DNA of 64,000 nucleotides, from positions 1-64,000 of the forward strand of contig JBGUVL010000031.1 in the NCBI GenBank assembly GCA_045134375.1, given 5' to 3'. This DNA comes from JBGUVL01 sp045134375 (GTDB lineage Bacteria > Bacillota_I > Bacilli_A > Erysipelotrichales > Erysipelotrichaceae). Position 1 is the stretch's first letter. Each line of letters opens with the position of its first letter. The notes under the pieces were generated by a model. It was given only the letters and a program-made list of their open reading frames with translations, was not told where the DNA came from and did not search any database. Position numbers and translations under genes: made by a program. Shown in pieces: positions 52,338 to 61,931 of this stretch.

Positions 52338-53678
52338 TTATTCTTCTAATCCTCTTGCTTTGATCACATCAACAACTTGGTAAACGTACTGATGACATAA
52401 TTCATCGGTTGTTGCTTCTACCATAACGCGAACCAAAGGTTCAGTTCCACTCGTACGTACTAGGATACGTCCTTCATCACCTAATGTTTCTTTTACTTTT
52501 TCTACTTCAGCGAGAACCGCTTCATCTGCCATTGCTACATTTTTATCCTTAACGCGAACATTGACCAACAACTGTGGATAAATCACCAATCCTTCACTCA
52601 ATTGCTTTAACGATTTCTTTTCCTGCGTCATCACTTCCAACAGCTTTAATGCCGTCAAAAGACCATCTCCCGTATTCGCATGCTCTTTAAAGATAATGTG
52701 TCCTGACTGTTCTCCCCCAATGGAATAATCATTGGCTTCCATGCATTCAAATACATATTTGTCGCCAACCGCTGTTTGTTCCGTTTCAATTCCACAATGT
52801 TCCATTGCTTTATAGAAACCTAAATTGGCCATGACCGTTGTAACAATCGTATTTTTGTTTAATTTTCCTGTCTTTGTAAAATAGTTTCCACATACATACA
52901 GCGTATGATCCCCATCGAACAACTCGCCATCTTCATTGACTGCAATTAAGCGGTCAGCATCTCCATCAAAAGCAAAACCAACATGATAATCGCCTTCTTT
53001 TACCATCTGTTGTAGCTTTTCTGGATGCGTAGAACCACAATTCGTATTGATATTAATTCCATCTGGTTCATTGGAAATCACACTGCATTCTGCTCCTAAA
53101 TCCGTCAGTGTTTTTAATGCACAAGAAGTAGCACTACCATTCGCAAGATCAAGCGCAATTTTCATTCCATGCAGATCCACATCAACAATGCTCTTCAACC
53201 ATGCTTCATAATCCATTAAGCTATCACTAAAATCGATTTTCTTCCCAATCTTTTCTTCCACTGCACTTTCGACAGAAATCGTACCATCAATGTATCTTTC
53301 AATCTGATCTTCGATTTCTGGATTCATTTTTTTCCCTTCATCATTGAACAACTTGATCCCATTATCATGGAATGGATTATGAGAAGCACTAATCATAACA
53401 CCACAATCGAAATGATCACGACGAATTAAATAAGAAATACATGGAGTAGGACAAGTTCCTACCACATAAACATTTGCCCCTGTACTAGTCGCTCCAGCCA
53501 CAATCGCTGCTTCAAACATATCGCTCGACAATCGCGTATCTTTTCCAACCACAATACGAGCATGTCCTTCTTTGCTGTAATAACTTCCAATATAACGCCC
53601 AATCTTAATGGCCATCTCCAAAGTCAAAGTCTGATTGGCTCTTCCTCGTGCACCATCCGTTCCAAAATATTTCCCCAT
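52338..53678 (-). CDS. glmM: phosphoglucosamine mutase
   Basis: A 446-residue mutase that turns glucosamine-6-P into glucosamine-1-P for UDP-GlcNAc. It opens MGKYFGTDGARGRAN, has the phosphoserine loop VMISASHNPFHDNGIK (Ser near 99), the metal-binding FAFDGDADR, the sugar loop GGEQSGHII and the C-terminal phosphate loop RTSGTEPLVRVMVE. It is the third gene of cdaA-cdaR-glmM, starting 1 base after cdaR. GlmM is known to bind and inhibit CdaA in other Bacillota, and glmS is also in the window. Confidence 0.97.
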   Translation of the reverse strand: MGKYFGTDGARGRANQTLTLEMAIKIGRYIGSYYSKEGHARIVVGKDTRLSSDMFEAAIVAGATSTGANVYVVGTCPTPCISYLIRRDHFDCGVMISASHNPFHDNGIKLFNDEGKKMNPEIEDQIERYIDGTISVESAVEEKIGKKIDFSDSLMDYEAWLKSIVDVDLHGMKIALDLANGSATSCALKTLTDLGAECSVISNEPDGININTNCGSTHPEKLQQMVKEGDYHVGFAFDGDADRLIAVNEDGELFDGDHTLYVCGNYFTKTGKLNKNTIVTTVMANLGFYKAMEHCGIETEQTAVGDKYVFECMEANDYSIGGEQSGHIIFKEHANTGDGLLTALKLLEVMTQEKKSLKQLSEGLVIYPQLLVNVRVKDKNVAMADEAVLAEVEKVKETLGDEGRILVRTSGTEPLVRVMVEATTDELCHQYVYQVVDVIKARGLEE

Positions 53679-53679
53679 A

Positions 53680-55059
53680 CTATTTCTCCTCCAATGTAAT
53701 TTCTATACTTTCATCTTCTTTATTTAACCGATAAGTCACCAACTTATTCTTACCACTTACCGTTAAACTTACTTTATCTGTGACTGGTTTATTATAACCT
53801 TCCAAATCCATTACCACACTGATATCTTCCGCTTTGATATTTTCAACTACGCTTTTCGCCCCAGTTACATTAACCGTCGTTTTCCCGGTTTCATTTTTAA
53901 AACGAATGAGGAAACGATCGTCGAAATTTTTATAGGTAATAGCGACGTCTGGTATTTTCACAGTAACCGCTTTTCCGACCTTTAAGGATATTTTTACTTT
54001 GCTGATGCTGCTTTTACTAATACCATTCGGTAACATTACCGGCATCGTAATGGTTGTATCTTTGGTAATCTTATTCACTGGTACATTGATGGTTATCTTA
54101 TCAATTTCATCAAGAATTTTTTGTGCCCCATAAATCGTAATCGAAGAATGATCCAGTGTATAACTTTCAATGGCTAAACCATCACTCATTTGCCCTTCTG
54201 GTACAATTTCGATTGGAACTTCCTTATGAGGTGTACTCACCTTCACTTTTACACTTACGGTTTCCGGCAAAATATTAGTATTAATAATCGCACCATTTTG
54301 ATCATAAGCAACTAATTTCGCATCTTGCACAAAATCAGCTTTCACATCTTTTACATCGATCAATGCCTTGACAAAAGCAATCTTGCTAATGGTATCCTCG
54401 CTGGCTCGAACAATAACTTCATTTTGTGAGAATTCCGGTTCTCCTAAAGAATAGATCTTATCCATTTTATCGGTATTAATATAATCATAACCAATAGCGA
54501 AGGAACGCGATATCTTTTTCTTTATCGTTACCAATGCGGTACTTGGCTGAATGCTGACCTCTACTTTATCCGAGAAATTCATTGGCTCTAATTTTACTTC
54601 GTGCGTTCCTTCCCCAAAGACTTCTAAATCAGCAATCACAACATAAGAATCTTTCTGTTGAGAAGCAAATTGAACATCACTAGTATCCCCTTTGACATCG
54701 ACAACTACCGTTTCCGGTAATCCACTAACTTCATAAACACTTTCTGAAATATTGGTTACAACTTTTACATTTTCTAATGTAATGACTTGTTTCACACTAC
54801 TGACAAAAATGGAACCCTCTTGATTTCCTCCATTGATGACAAGAAACAAAATAATTGCTAAACATAAGGCAACTAATTTTGAAAAGCGCTGATTGAATAG
54901 AATAAAATCGATCCAAGAAGAAAAGGAACGAAATCCTTTGACAAACGTTTCTTCCACACTTTCATAGGTCTTTTTAAAAGATTGTGAACGCTTTGCGATT
55001 TCCTGTGCCAATTCCAGTTTTTTCTGCGAATCCAATGGTCGTTTACTGCGTCTTGTCAT
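53680..55059 (-). CDS. cdaR: YbbR-domain regulator of the diadenylate cyclase
   Basis: A 459-residue CdaR. A cytoplasmic N-terminus of about 55 residues, rich in basic residues, precedes a single membrane segment near residues 62-80 (LVALCLAIILFLVINGG). Outside are about four YbbR repeats of 80-90 residues, each with a strand like VSVKVKV or TVKIPD. CdaR binds and modulates CdaA at the membrane. The longer N-terminal extension (RRSKRPLDSQKKLELAQEIA) is unusual next to Bacillus CdaR. Its start overlaps the cdaA stop by one base as TGATG. Confidence 0.92.
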   Translation of the reverse strand: MTRRSKRPLDSQKKLELAQEIAKRSQSFKKTYESVEETFVKGFRSFSSWIDFILFNQRFSKLVALCLAIILFLVINGGNQEGSIFVSSVKQVITLENVKVVTNISESVYEVSGLPETVVVDVKGDTSDVQFASQQKDSYVVIADLEVFGEGTHEVKLEPMNFSDKVEVSIQPSTALVTIKKKISRSFAIGYDYINTDKMDKIYSLGEPEFSQNEVIVRASEDTISKIAFVKALIDVKDVKADFVQDAKLVAYDQNGAIINTNILPETVSVKVKVSTPHKEVPIEIVPEGQMSDGLAIESYTLDHSSITIYGAQKILDEIDKITINVPVNKITKDTTITMPVMLPNGISKSSISKVKISLKVGKAVTVKIPDVAITYKNFDDRFLIRFKNETGKTTVNVTGAKSVVENIKAEDISVVMDLEGYNKPVTDKVSLTVSGKNKLVTYRLNKEDESIEITLEEK

Positions 55060-56090
55060 CAGGAATCACTCCCTTCTCTTTGCTTCATGTGATCAGGAAT
55101 CACGATTTCTTCTGCTTCGATACGTTTCTGTCGTTTTTCTCGCAATAAAGCGGAACGTTTCTTTTCCTCTTCACTGATCTTCTTTTTCTCATAGCGATGT
55201 TTTTTCTTTGTAATAAAATTGATTTTCAATTTGCTGTCTTTGTTTTCCGCAACGGTTTCCTTTTTCTCTGCACTGGCAATGATACCTTCCACTTCATTAC
55301 TTTTTGCTACCGTACTAGTCTGATACAATGCCATTTGTAAGTATTCCTTTAATTCTCTCTCATTCATTTGAATTAAAGTTCCTTCCCGTGCAATTGAGAT
55401 TTTTCCCGTTTCTTCCGAAACCACAATGGTAACGCAATCATTGATTTCTGAAATCCCTACTGCCGCTCGATGACGTGCCCCATAATTGGAAGAAAACTCT
55501 TTTGCTGTCGGGGGAAAATAGGCACTTGCGCAGGCAATTTTATCTCCTTGAATAATAACAGCTCCATCGTGGAGTGGTGTTCCATATTGGAATATGGAAC
55601 AAAGCAATTCACTAGAAACGACGGAATTCATCGCTGTTCCGGTCCGGATAAAATCACTCAGCGACTGCGATTGCTCAATGGAAATCAAAGCCCCTGTTTT
55701 TGTTTTTGATAATTGCATACATGTTTTTACTAGTTCATTGACCAAATGTTCCCGTTCATTTACCGATAACGTAGTAATTCGAGAGAAAACCACCGTTTTC
55801 CCCATTTTTTCTAATAACGAACGAATTTCTGGTTGAAAAATAATGATCAACGCCAAAAAACCCCACGTTAAGCACTGATCCGTCAGCCATTCCACCGTTC
55901 TTAGGTTCAATAGCTGCGCTGCTCCATTTGTTAATATAACGAACAAAATCCCTTTAAAGATCTGAATCGTTCGAGAATTATTTTTCACTATTTTCAAACA
56001 GAAATAAATGACTACTGCCATAATTCCAATATCCAGCATCATTTCTAACAGTTTGACAATATTTGTCCCAAGTGTTAACGAATCAAACAT
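55059..56090 (-). CDS. cdaA: diadenylate cyclase CdaA with extended basic tail
   Basis: A 343-residue CdaA that makes cyclic-di-AMP from two ATP. Three membrane segments lie near residues 15-33, 40-58 and 70-86. The DAC domain has the DGA motif in GTPLHDGAVIIQGD and RHRAAVGISE, plus GARHR. After the usual end (about residue 265) comes a charged tail of about 75 residues with KKKHRYEKKKISEEEKKR, making it longer than the typical 270. AAGGAG precedes the ATG, with TATAAT at 56118-56113 as a likely -10. First gene of cdaA-cdaR-glmM. Confidence 0.96.
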   Translation of the reverse strand: MFDSLTLGTNIVKLLEMMLDIGIMAVVIYFCLKIVKNNSRTIQIFKGILFVILTNGAAQLLNLRTVEWLTDQCLTWGFLALIIIFQPEIRSLLEKMGKTVVFSRITTLSVNEREHLVNELVKTCMQLSKTKTGALISIEQSQSLSDFIRTGTAMNSVVSSELLCSIFQYGTPLHDGAVIIQGDKIACASAYFPPTAKEFSSNYGARHRAAVGISEINDCVTIVVSEETGKISIAREGTLIQMNERELKEYLQMALYQTSTVAKSNEVEGIIASAEKKETVAENKDSKLKINFITKKKHRYEKKKISEEEKKRSALLREKRQKRIEAEEIVIPDHMKQREGSDS

Positions 56091-56144
56091 AGTAACACTC
56101 CTTCCATTTTTTATTATAACATAAATAAGAACTGAATTTTATCT

Positions 56145-56909
56145 TTACTTCAGCAGTGAATTCAGATATTCTGCGACATCGCTGACTTGATTGGCAATTT
56201 CCTTTCGAACATCCGCAAAAGTATCTTTTAATGTCGCACTTTGATATTTTTTTAACATTGGAAGATCATTGTAAGCATCTCCCATCGTATAAATATCTTC
56301 CTTTGCATAACCAAAATGTTCTGCCACATAAGCCAAACCGCTTGCTTTACTGATACCAAAAGGAACAATGTCCACACAATTTACATTAGGATAGGCTTCC
56401 ACGTAACCATGATACTTTTGATTGATGGAGCTTGCCAGCTGTTTTCCTAAATCATTATCATTAAGCGAAATAACGATCTGCGCGATCCTTTTTTCCTCCA
56501 TAATCTTCTCTACCGTGTAATTTGAACTATAGGTACCATATTTATAATCTTCGTAATCCGAGTTTACGATCTCTTTTGCTCGCTGCACCCCATTGTTTAA
56601 TACAAATGAATTGCAATCCATTTGACGTATTTCTTCGATTAATTCAATTGCTTTTTCATACGCAATACAAAAACATTCCAACTGGTTCATTTGACCATCG
56701 TAGATGACACCACCATTATTGCACACTAAGAAATCCAGCTCATAGCCATACTTTGCAATCTCTTGTTGTACACTTTCTACACTTCTTCCTGTAACAATGC
56801 CAAAGCGATTCCCTTTGCTTTGCCAATCCTTTAGTGCTGCTAAATTGCGTTTACTGACAACACCATCAATTTTAATGGTTCCATCATAATCACTTGCAAA
56901 TATTTTCAT
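56145..56909 (-). CDS. Cof-type HAD phosphatase
   Basis: A 254-residue HAD hydrolase of the Cof/YkrA type (cap type IIB). The nucleophile is the first aspartate of ASDYDGTI, motif II is GIVTGRS, motif III has a lysine in FGISKASGL, and motif IV is YTMGDAYNDLPML. The family dephosphorylates sugar phosphates, FMN or pyridoxal phosphate; the substrate here is unknown. AAGGAG precedes the ATG. It lies upstream of cdaA with a gap of 54 bases and diverges from asnB. Confidence 0.88.
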   Translation of the reverse strand: MKIFASDYDGTIKIDGVVSKRNLAALKDWQSKGNRFGIVTGRSVESVQQEIAKYGYELDFLVCNNGGVIYDGQMNQLECFCIAYEKAIELIEEIRQMDCNSFVLNNGVQRAKEIVNSDYEDYKYGTYSSNYTVEKIMEEKRIAQIVISLNDNDLGKQLASSINQKYHGYVEAYPNVNCVDIVPFGISKASGLAYVAEHFGYAKEDIYTMGDAYNDLPMLKKYQSATLKDTFADVRKEIANQVSDVAEYLNSLLK

Positions 56910-57033
56910 GAATGATTTCTCCTTTTTTACACTTTTTTATTATACCTTTTATTCTCTCGCTTGAAAATGAATTTTCTTCTTCTTTCGCACAAAACCCAAG
57001 CAAAACGCATACACTAAAAATAGGAGGAATTGT

Positions 57034-58839
57034 ATGTGTGGAATTGCGGGATGGATTTCCTATTCAAAAGCGATCAAGAACGAAAAGAAAATAAAAGAAA
57101 AACTGCTGGCAACAATGCTGCATCGAGGTCCCGATGCGAATGGCAGCTACCAAGAAGACTCGGCCCTTTTACTGCATACACGTTTGGCTATCATGGATCC
57201 AAAAAATGGCGCCCAGCCCATGCAATATGAGCATTATATCATTATCTATAATGGCGAATTATACAATAGTGAAGAAGTCAAAGATTACCTCAAAAAGCAA
57301 GGACATCATTTTACTACCAACTGTGATACCGAAGTGGTGTTAAAAGCCTTCGCTCAGGAAAAAGAACAATGTGTTACTCGTTTCAATGGCATCTTTGCGT
57401 TTGCCATTTGGGACACGAAAGAAAAACGATTATTTCTTGCCCGTGATCGACTCGGTGTGAAACCATTATTTTATCATTGGAACAAATCGGAACTCGTGTT
57501 CGCATCCGAAATAAAGACATTATTAGCCCACCCTTCCATCACAAGTGATATCACAAAAGAAGGATTAGCGGAATTGTTCTTACTTGGTCCTGCAAGAACG
57601 GCAGGCAAAACTTGTTTCTGTGATATCAAAGAGATACGCCAAGGAGAATACGCTTATTATAGTAAACAAAATGGTCTTGTCATTCATTCCTACTTCTCCT
57701 TAGTTGCCAAAGAACATCACGAAAATCAAGAACAAACCATTGTCCATTTAAAACAATTAACCACGCAATGCATCCAAGATCAGCTATGTAGTGATGTGGG
57801 AGTCTGTTGTTTTCTATCTGGAGGATTGGATTCTAGCATTATTGCGACCATTGCCGCGAAACAAATTCCTAATTTAGAAACCTTTTCGATTGAGTACGAA
57901 GGCAATGATCGTTATTTCAAAAAAAGTCTTTTTCAACCGAATCGGGATGCCGATTTCATTCAAATCATGGTCGACCATATTCATTCCCGTCATACCAATG
58001 TCATCCTCAGCCAAGAACAAATTGTAAATGCATTGAAAGATGCTACCCTCGCTAGAGATCTACCTGGAATGGCAGAAATTGATTCCTCTTTATTCCTCTT
58101 CTGCCAAAGAATAAAGCAAGCAAAAAGCGTCGCTTTAAGCGGGGAAGGTGCCGACGAAATACTCGGTGGCTATCCATGGTACTACCATGATGAAATCTTA
58201 TGGAAAGATGAATTTCCTTGGTCTAACAGTAGTGAAATGCGTCTTTCTTTATTACGGAAAGAGATAAAGCTTGACCGTTATTATGTACAGCGGGCTTACT
58301 ATGAAACCATCAAGGATGTCTCCTTCTTACCACAAGATAGCGCAAAAGAAATTCGAATGCGAGAGATGTTTCTATTGAATCTTCGCTGGTTTTTGCAAAC
58401 GCTGCTCGATCGCAAAGACCGTATGAGCATGGCAAGTGCTCTGGAAGTCCGTGTTCCCTTTTTGGATTACCGTCTCGTCGAATACGCTTATAATATGCCG
58501 TGGCGATATAAATCACTCAACGGAAGAGAAAAAGGAATTCTAAGAGAAGCATTTAAAGATGAATTACCTAGTACCATCATAAAAAGAAAAAAAAGTCCTT
58601 ATCCAAAAACGTTTCATCCCCTTTATACACAACTGCTCAGCAAGCAATTAAAAGTAGTGATGGAGCAAGAGAATCTACTTTCATACTTGTTGGACAAAGA
58701 AAAAATGAATGCCCTTATCGCACATCCTGAATGCATTACGATGCCATGGTATGGACAATTAATGAAAGGACCTCAAATTTTAGCCTATCTATTACAAATG
58801 CACTATTTCTTTGAACACTATCATGTAAAATTAAAATGA
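57034..58839 (+). CDS. asnB: asparagine synthetase (glutamine-hydrolysing)
   Basis: A 601-residue AsnB that makes asparagine from aspartate using glutamine and ATP. The glutaminase nucleophile is Cys2 in MCGIAGWISY. Next are LLHTRLAIMDP, YNGELYN and the synthetase PP-loop CCFLSGGLDSSIIAT, then SGEGADEILGGYPWY and SALEVRVPFLDYR. Bacteria use the same fold for other amidations, so lysine or meso-DAP amidation is possible in principle, but the length and motifs suit AsnB. AGGAGG precedes the ATG. The window also supplies lysine-pathway genes. Confidence 0.93.
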   Translation: MCGIAGWISYSKAIKNEKKIKEKLLATMLHRGPDANGSYQEDSALLLHTRLAIMDPKNGAQPMQYEHYIIIYNGELYNSEEVKDYLKKQGHHFTTNCDTEVVLKAFAQEKEQCVTRFNGIFAFAIWDTKEKRLFLARDRLGVKPLFYHWNKSELVFASEIKTLLAHPSITSDITKEGLAELFLLGPARTAGKTCFCDIKEIRQGEYAYYSKQNGLVIHSYFSLVAKEHHENQEQTIVHLKQLTTQCIQDQLCSDVGVCCFLSGGLDSSIIATIAAKQIPNLETFSIEYEGNDRYFKKSLFQPNRDADFIQIMVDHIHSRHTNVILSQEQIVNALKDATLARDLPGMAEIDSSLFLFCQRIKQAKSVALSGEGADEILGGYPWYYHDEILWKDEFPWSNSSEMRLSLLRKEIKLDRYYVQRAYYETIKDVSFLPQDSAKEIRMREMFLLNLRWFLQTLLDRKDRMSMASALEVRVPFLDYRLVEYAYNMPWRYKSLNGREKGILREAFKDELPSTIIKRKKSPYPKTFHPLYTQLLSKQLKVVMEQENLLSYLLDKEKMNALIAHPECITMPWYGQLMKGPQILAYLLQMHYFFEHYHVKLK

Positions 58840-58860
58840 GAAGCTATTGCTTCTCGTTTT
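58834..58860. terminator. shared terminator of asnB and the XRE gene
   Basis: GAGAAGC-TATT-GCTTCTC stem containing both stop codons; GTTTT on the plus side and CATTTT on the minus side, so it can serve both convergent genes. Confidence 0.8.
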
Positions 58861-59179
58861 CACTTAACATATATTCTACCAAATTTTCGATGGTGGCTTT
58901 CTGTCCTTGATCTAAGCGCGCTATTTTATCCATTAAAATTCTGTCTTCTGCCTGTGAGCGATGCGATAAATTTTCCCGTAGCAATTCATCACAAGACACT
59001 TCTAACAGGTTGGCTAAGGCAATTAAGGTACTAAGCTTCAAACCTTTTCTTCCACATTCTAATTCACTAATATAGTTGCTTGTTTTCCCAATTTTCATTG
59101 CGACATATTCTTGTGTCATTTCTTGCTTTTCTCGATATTTCTTAATGGTTTTACCAAGCAGATGCAGTTTCAGCTTCAT
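58844..59179 (-). CDS. XRE-family transcriptional regulator
   Basis: A 111-residue Cro/C1-type regulator. The DNA-binding helix-turn-helix covers residues about 8-62: KTIKKYREKQEMTQEYVAMK, then SNYISELECGRKGLKLSTLI. The C-terminal helices (RILMDKIARLDQGQKATIENL) are likely for dimerisation. The ATG at 59179 follows AGGAGGGG by 6 bases; a longer frame to 59200 is less likely. It is alone and convergent to asnB, with no clear phage genes around. Target unknown. Confidence 0.85.
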   Translation of the reverse strand: MKLKLHLLGKTIKKYREKQEMTQEYVAMKIGKTSNYISELECGRKGLKLSTLIALANLLEVSCDELLRENLSHRSQAEDRILMDKIARLDQGQKATIENLVEYMLSENEKQ

Positions 59180-59300
59180 ATAACCCCTCCTGCTAGTCAC
59201 AGTACTATCACTTAGATAAGTAAAGTATAGAGGTTTCTCTTACTGCAAAACAGAAACTAAAAGTATGAGTTCTATTACTATTAGTATTATTTAGGAATAC

Positions 59301-59326
59301 AAAAAAAGCAGACATTGATGCCTGCC
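59301..59326 (-). terminator. maf terminator
   Basis: GCAGGCAT and ATGTCTGC stem (one mismatch) followed by TTTTTTT on the minus strand. Confidence 0.75.
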
Positions 59327-59892
59327 TATTTTTGATAAATATATTTTCGTAATCGGCGATAGGTTTCTGCCAATGGAAGACCAACCACATTATAGTAATC
59401 CCCTTCAATTCGTCTTACTAGCACAGAGCCTTTCCCTTGGATACCATAGGCACCTGCTTTGTCTTTGGATTCTTTTGTTCCCAGATACCATGCTAGTATG
59501 GACTCATCGAAATCATAAAAGTACACTTTTGTTTCCTCAACAAATAGCTCCTTTTCTTCCTTTCGCAAGATGGCCACTCCAGTGAGTACACGATGTTCTC
59601 TGCCTGACAGCTTTTCCAGCATACGTTTCGCATCTTCATCATTTTTTGGCTTGCCCATGATTTCATCATCCACAACCACAATCGTATCGGCTCCTAAAAT
59701 GATATCATTAGGATACTGTTGTTGCACTGCAGTTGCTTTTGCTTCTGCTACTTGCATCACCGCTTCTTCCACTGACAAAGAAGCATCGAAATATTCTTCG
59801 ATTCGTGCCGATGCAGTCATATAGTTTAACCCTAATGATGACATCAATTCTCTTCGTCTTGGTGATTCACTTGCCAGAATTACTTTTCGCAT
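59326..59892 (-). CDS. maf: Maf-like nucleotide pyrophosphatase
   Basis: A 188-residue Maf protein, which hydrolyses non-canonical or pyrimidine nucleoside triphosphates (dTTP, UTP) and is linked to septum control. Motifs are VILASESPRRRELMSSLGL, ILGADTIVVVDDEIMGKP and KDKAGAYGIQGKGSVLV near residue 145, with the conserved D and E residues. The start at 59892 (MRKVILA) is used; a GTG 12 bases upstream is less likely. It starts 15 bases after ilvE and may be cotranscribed with it. Confidence 0.93.
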   Translation of the reverse strand: MRKVILASESPRRRELMSSLGLNYMTASARIEEYFDASLSVEEAVMQVAEAKATAVQQQYPNDIILGADTIVVVDDEIMGKPKNDEDAKRMLEKLSGREHRVLTGVAILRKEEKELFVEETKVYFYDFDESILAWYLGTKESKDKAGAYGIQGKGSVLVRRIEGDYYNVVGLPLAETYRRLRKYIYQK

Positions 59893-59907
59893 ATTTACCC
59901 ACACTTT

Positions 59908-60969
59908 CTATTTAATTACTTTACTCCATCCTCTAGTATCTGCAATTTTTCCCCATTGGATACCAGTTAATTCATCATAAAGCTTCTGTGTTAATGGTCC
60001 AATCTTAAAGTCATTAATGATCTGTGCATTTCCCTTATAGTTCAGTTCCCCTACTGGTGAAATAACCGCAGCGGTTCCTGTACCAAATGCTTCCTGCAAT
60101 TTTCCATTTTCTGCATAAGTCATTAAATCATCAATGGCTAAATGTGTTTCATGTACGGTATAACCCCATTCTTTTAAGATTTGAATACAAGAATCACGAG
60201 TTACCCCTGGAAGCACGCTTCCTTCCAGTGGTGCTGTATAAATTTCATTGTCAATGACAAACATAACATTCATCGTTCCCACTTCTTCTACGTATTTACG
60301 GTGAACACCATCTAACCATAATACTTGTGTATATCCCATTTTTTCTGCCTTTACCTGAGCAGCAATACTAGCCGCATAGTTACCGCCACACTTCGTAAAT
60401 CCTGTACCACCGATAACGGCTCTTACATATTCATCTTCGACATAAATCTTAACCGGATTAACTCCTTCTGGATAGTATGCGCCAACTGGAGATAAAATAA
60501 TCACAAATTTATACGTTTTTGCTGGATGTACTCCAACTCCTGCTTCACTCGCAAAACAGAATGGACGGATGTACAAAGAGGTTCCCTCAGCGGTAGGAAT
60601 CCAATCCTGTTCGTATTTTACAATGGCTTCTACCGCTTCCACAAATATATCTTCCGGAATTTCAGCCATACATAAACGACGATTACTATTGATCATACGT
60701 CTTGCGTTCATTTCTGGACGGAACAACAAAATGTGTTCTCCATTCTTATAGGCTTTCATTCCTTCAAAGGTTTCCTGTGCATAATGCAATACCATACAAG
60801 CAGGATCCATCGCAATTGGTGCATAAGGCACGATTTGTGCATTATACCATCCTTTTCCTTCTTCATAGTCCATCGTGAACATGTGATCCGTAAAATATCT
60901 TCCGAATCCTAACTGTTCCTGATTTGGCTTTTCTTTTAGCGTTTCTGCTCTTGTTACTTTAATTTCCAT
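59908..60969 (-). CDS. ilvE: branched-chain amino acid aminotransferase
   Basis: A 353-residue class IV PLP aminotransferase that moves the amino group between glutamate and leucine, isoleucine or valine. It has the mitochondrial-like BCAT length and sequence: GFGRYFTDHMFTMDYEEGKG, HYAQETFEGMKAYKNG, the PLP lysine K193 in GTGFTKCGGNYAAS, and VEEVGTMNVMFVIDNEI. No other branched-chain genes are in the window and no T-box is seen in the short leader. The ribosome site is weak but the ATG is fixed by the conserved start. Confidence 0.95.
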   Translation of the reverse strand: MEIKVTRAETLKEKPNQEQLGFGRYFTDHMFTMDYEEGKGWYNAQIVPYAPIAMDPACMVLHYAQETFEGMKAYKNGEHILLFRPEMNARRMINSNRRLCMAEIPEDIFVEAVEAIVKYEQDWIPTAEGTSLYIRPFCFASEAGVGVHPAKTYKFVIILSPVGAYYPEGVNPVKIYVEDEYVRAVIGGTGFTKCGGNYAASIAAQVKAEKMGYTQVLWLDGVHRKYVEEVGTMNVMFVIDNEIYTAPLEGSVLPGVTRDSCIQILKEWGYTVHETHLAIDDLMTYAENGKLQEAFGTGTAAVISPVGELNYKGNAQIINDFKIGPLTQKLYDELTGIQWGKIADTRGWSKVIK

Positions 60970-61033
60970 CTCTTATCGCCCCTTTTTTTTCTTACTATGA
61001 TACTACTACTTTTTTTAAAAAACAATATACAAT

Positions 61034-61744
61034 CTAAGATTTAACGCTTACATTAAATTGAATTCTTAGCTTTCTTTGATACCATACACTAGCGATAAAG
61101 CAAAATACAAAAACGATCATTACGCTGCTGCCAATCAGCAATACCAAATGATGAAAGAAAGTCTCAGGAAACATATTGATCATAATACTAGTATTAGGAT
61201 TTAATAACCATAAATCATTCGTAAAGAAAACTTTGTGGAAATTTGTCCAAAACGTTGTAAAATCAGCAATGGCATACAGCAACAATAAACCAAGCACAAA
61301 AGCACATCCTATGGCAGTTCTCAGATAAGCCGCACTCATGACTTCCCAAAACTCCGATCGATTTTCCAAAAAAAGGAAAACTGCCAAGGTCGAGGCAAGT
61401 ACGATCATGAGATTACGAAGCGATAACACCCCCTGATATAAATTTTTCACATCCACCATATGGAGTGTTTCACGCTCATTAAACACTTCTCTTTCCCATC
61501 CATAGATTTCTTCCCTTATTTTGATATCATCTCTTTGATCCTGTAAATAATCCAATAAGGTATCCGTTGCACGATCCAACGCCGCATCGCTCATTCCTAA
61601 TTGTTTCGCCGTTTCTAGTTTTCCATATTCATAATGATAAAAAGAACGGTTAAAACAAAAGAAATCCACACTGCTGATGAGAATAATATAAATTACCATG
61701 AGAGATACCATCATCCCAAGCCATAATTTCCAACGATATTTCAT
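61034..61744 (-). CDS. TIGR01906-family integral membrane protein
   Basis: A 236-residue membrane protein with about four or five segments near residues 9-28, 112-130, 141-163 and 198-222. Family features are YEYGKLETAKQLGMSDAALDRATDTLLDYL near residue 40 and VFNERETLHMVDVKNLYQGV near residue 82, typical of the TIGR01906 group of Bacillota. Function unknown. The ATG at 61744 is used, after AAGGAAG; the frame runs to 61819 without a ribosome site there. It lies alone between ilvE and glmS. Confidence 0.8.
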   Translation of the reverse strand: MKYRWKLWLGMMVSLMVIYIILISSVDFFCFNRSFYHYEYGKLETAKQLGMSDAALDRATDTLLDYLQDQRDDIKIREEIYGWEREVFNERETLHMVDVKNLYQGVLSLRNLMIVLASTLAVFLFLENRSEFWEVMSAAYLRTAIGCAFVLGLLLLYAIADFTTFWTNFHKVFFTNDLWLLNPNTSIMINMFPETFFHHLVLLIGSSVMIVFVFCFIASVWYQRKLRIQFNVSVKS

Positions 61745-61830
61745 ACGAACTTCCTTTCGCTCCTTCTCTGTTTTTTTATTATACACCAAATATACACCAA
61801 AAAATTTATCTCTTGCCAATGCTTTTCCAT

Positions 61831-61857
61831 AATAAAACTGGAGTAACCTCCAGCTTT
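61831..61857 (-). terminator. glmS terminator
   Basis: CTGGAG and CTCCAG stem around GTTA, followed by TTTTATT on the minus strand; 75 bases after the stop. Confidence 0.8.
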
Positions 61858-61931
61858 ATCTATATTAACCATAAGATTTGTTGTGAGTATTAAAATCGAG
61901 TGAGTTGTTGTATCTTATGGATAACACCAAA

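Noticed and set aside
60970..61030. Possible T-box or leader upstream of ilvE
   Set aside because: Only about 60 bases separate ilvE from the next gene and none of the T-box elements is present.
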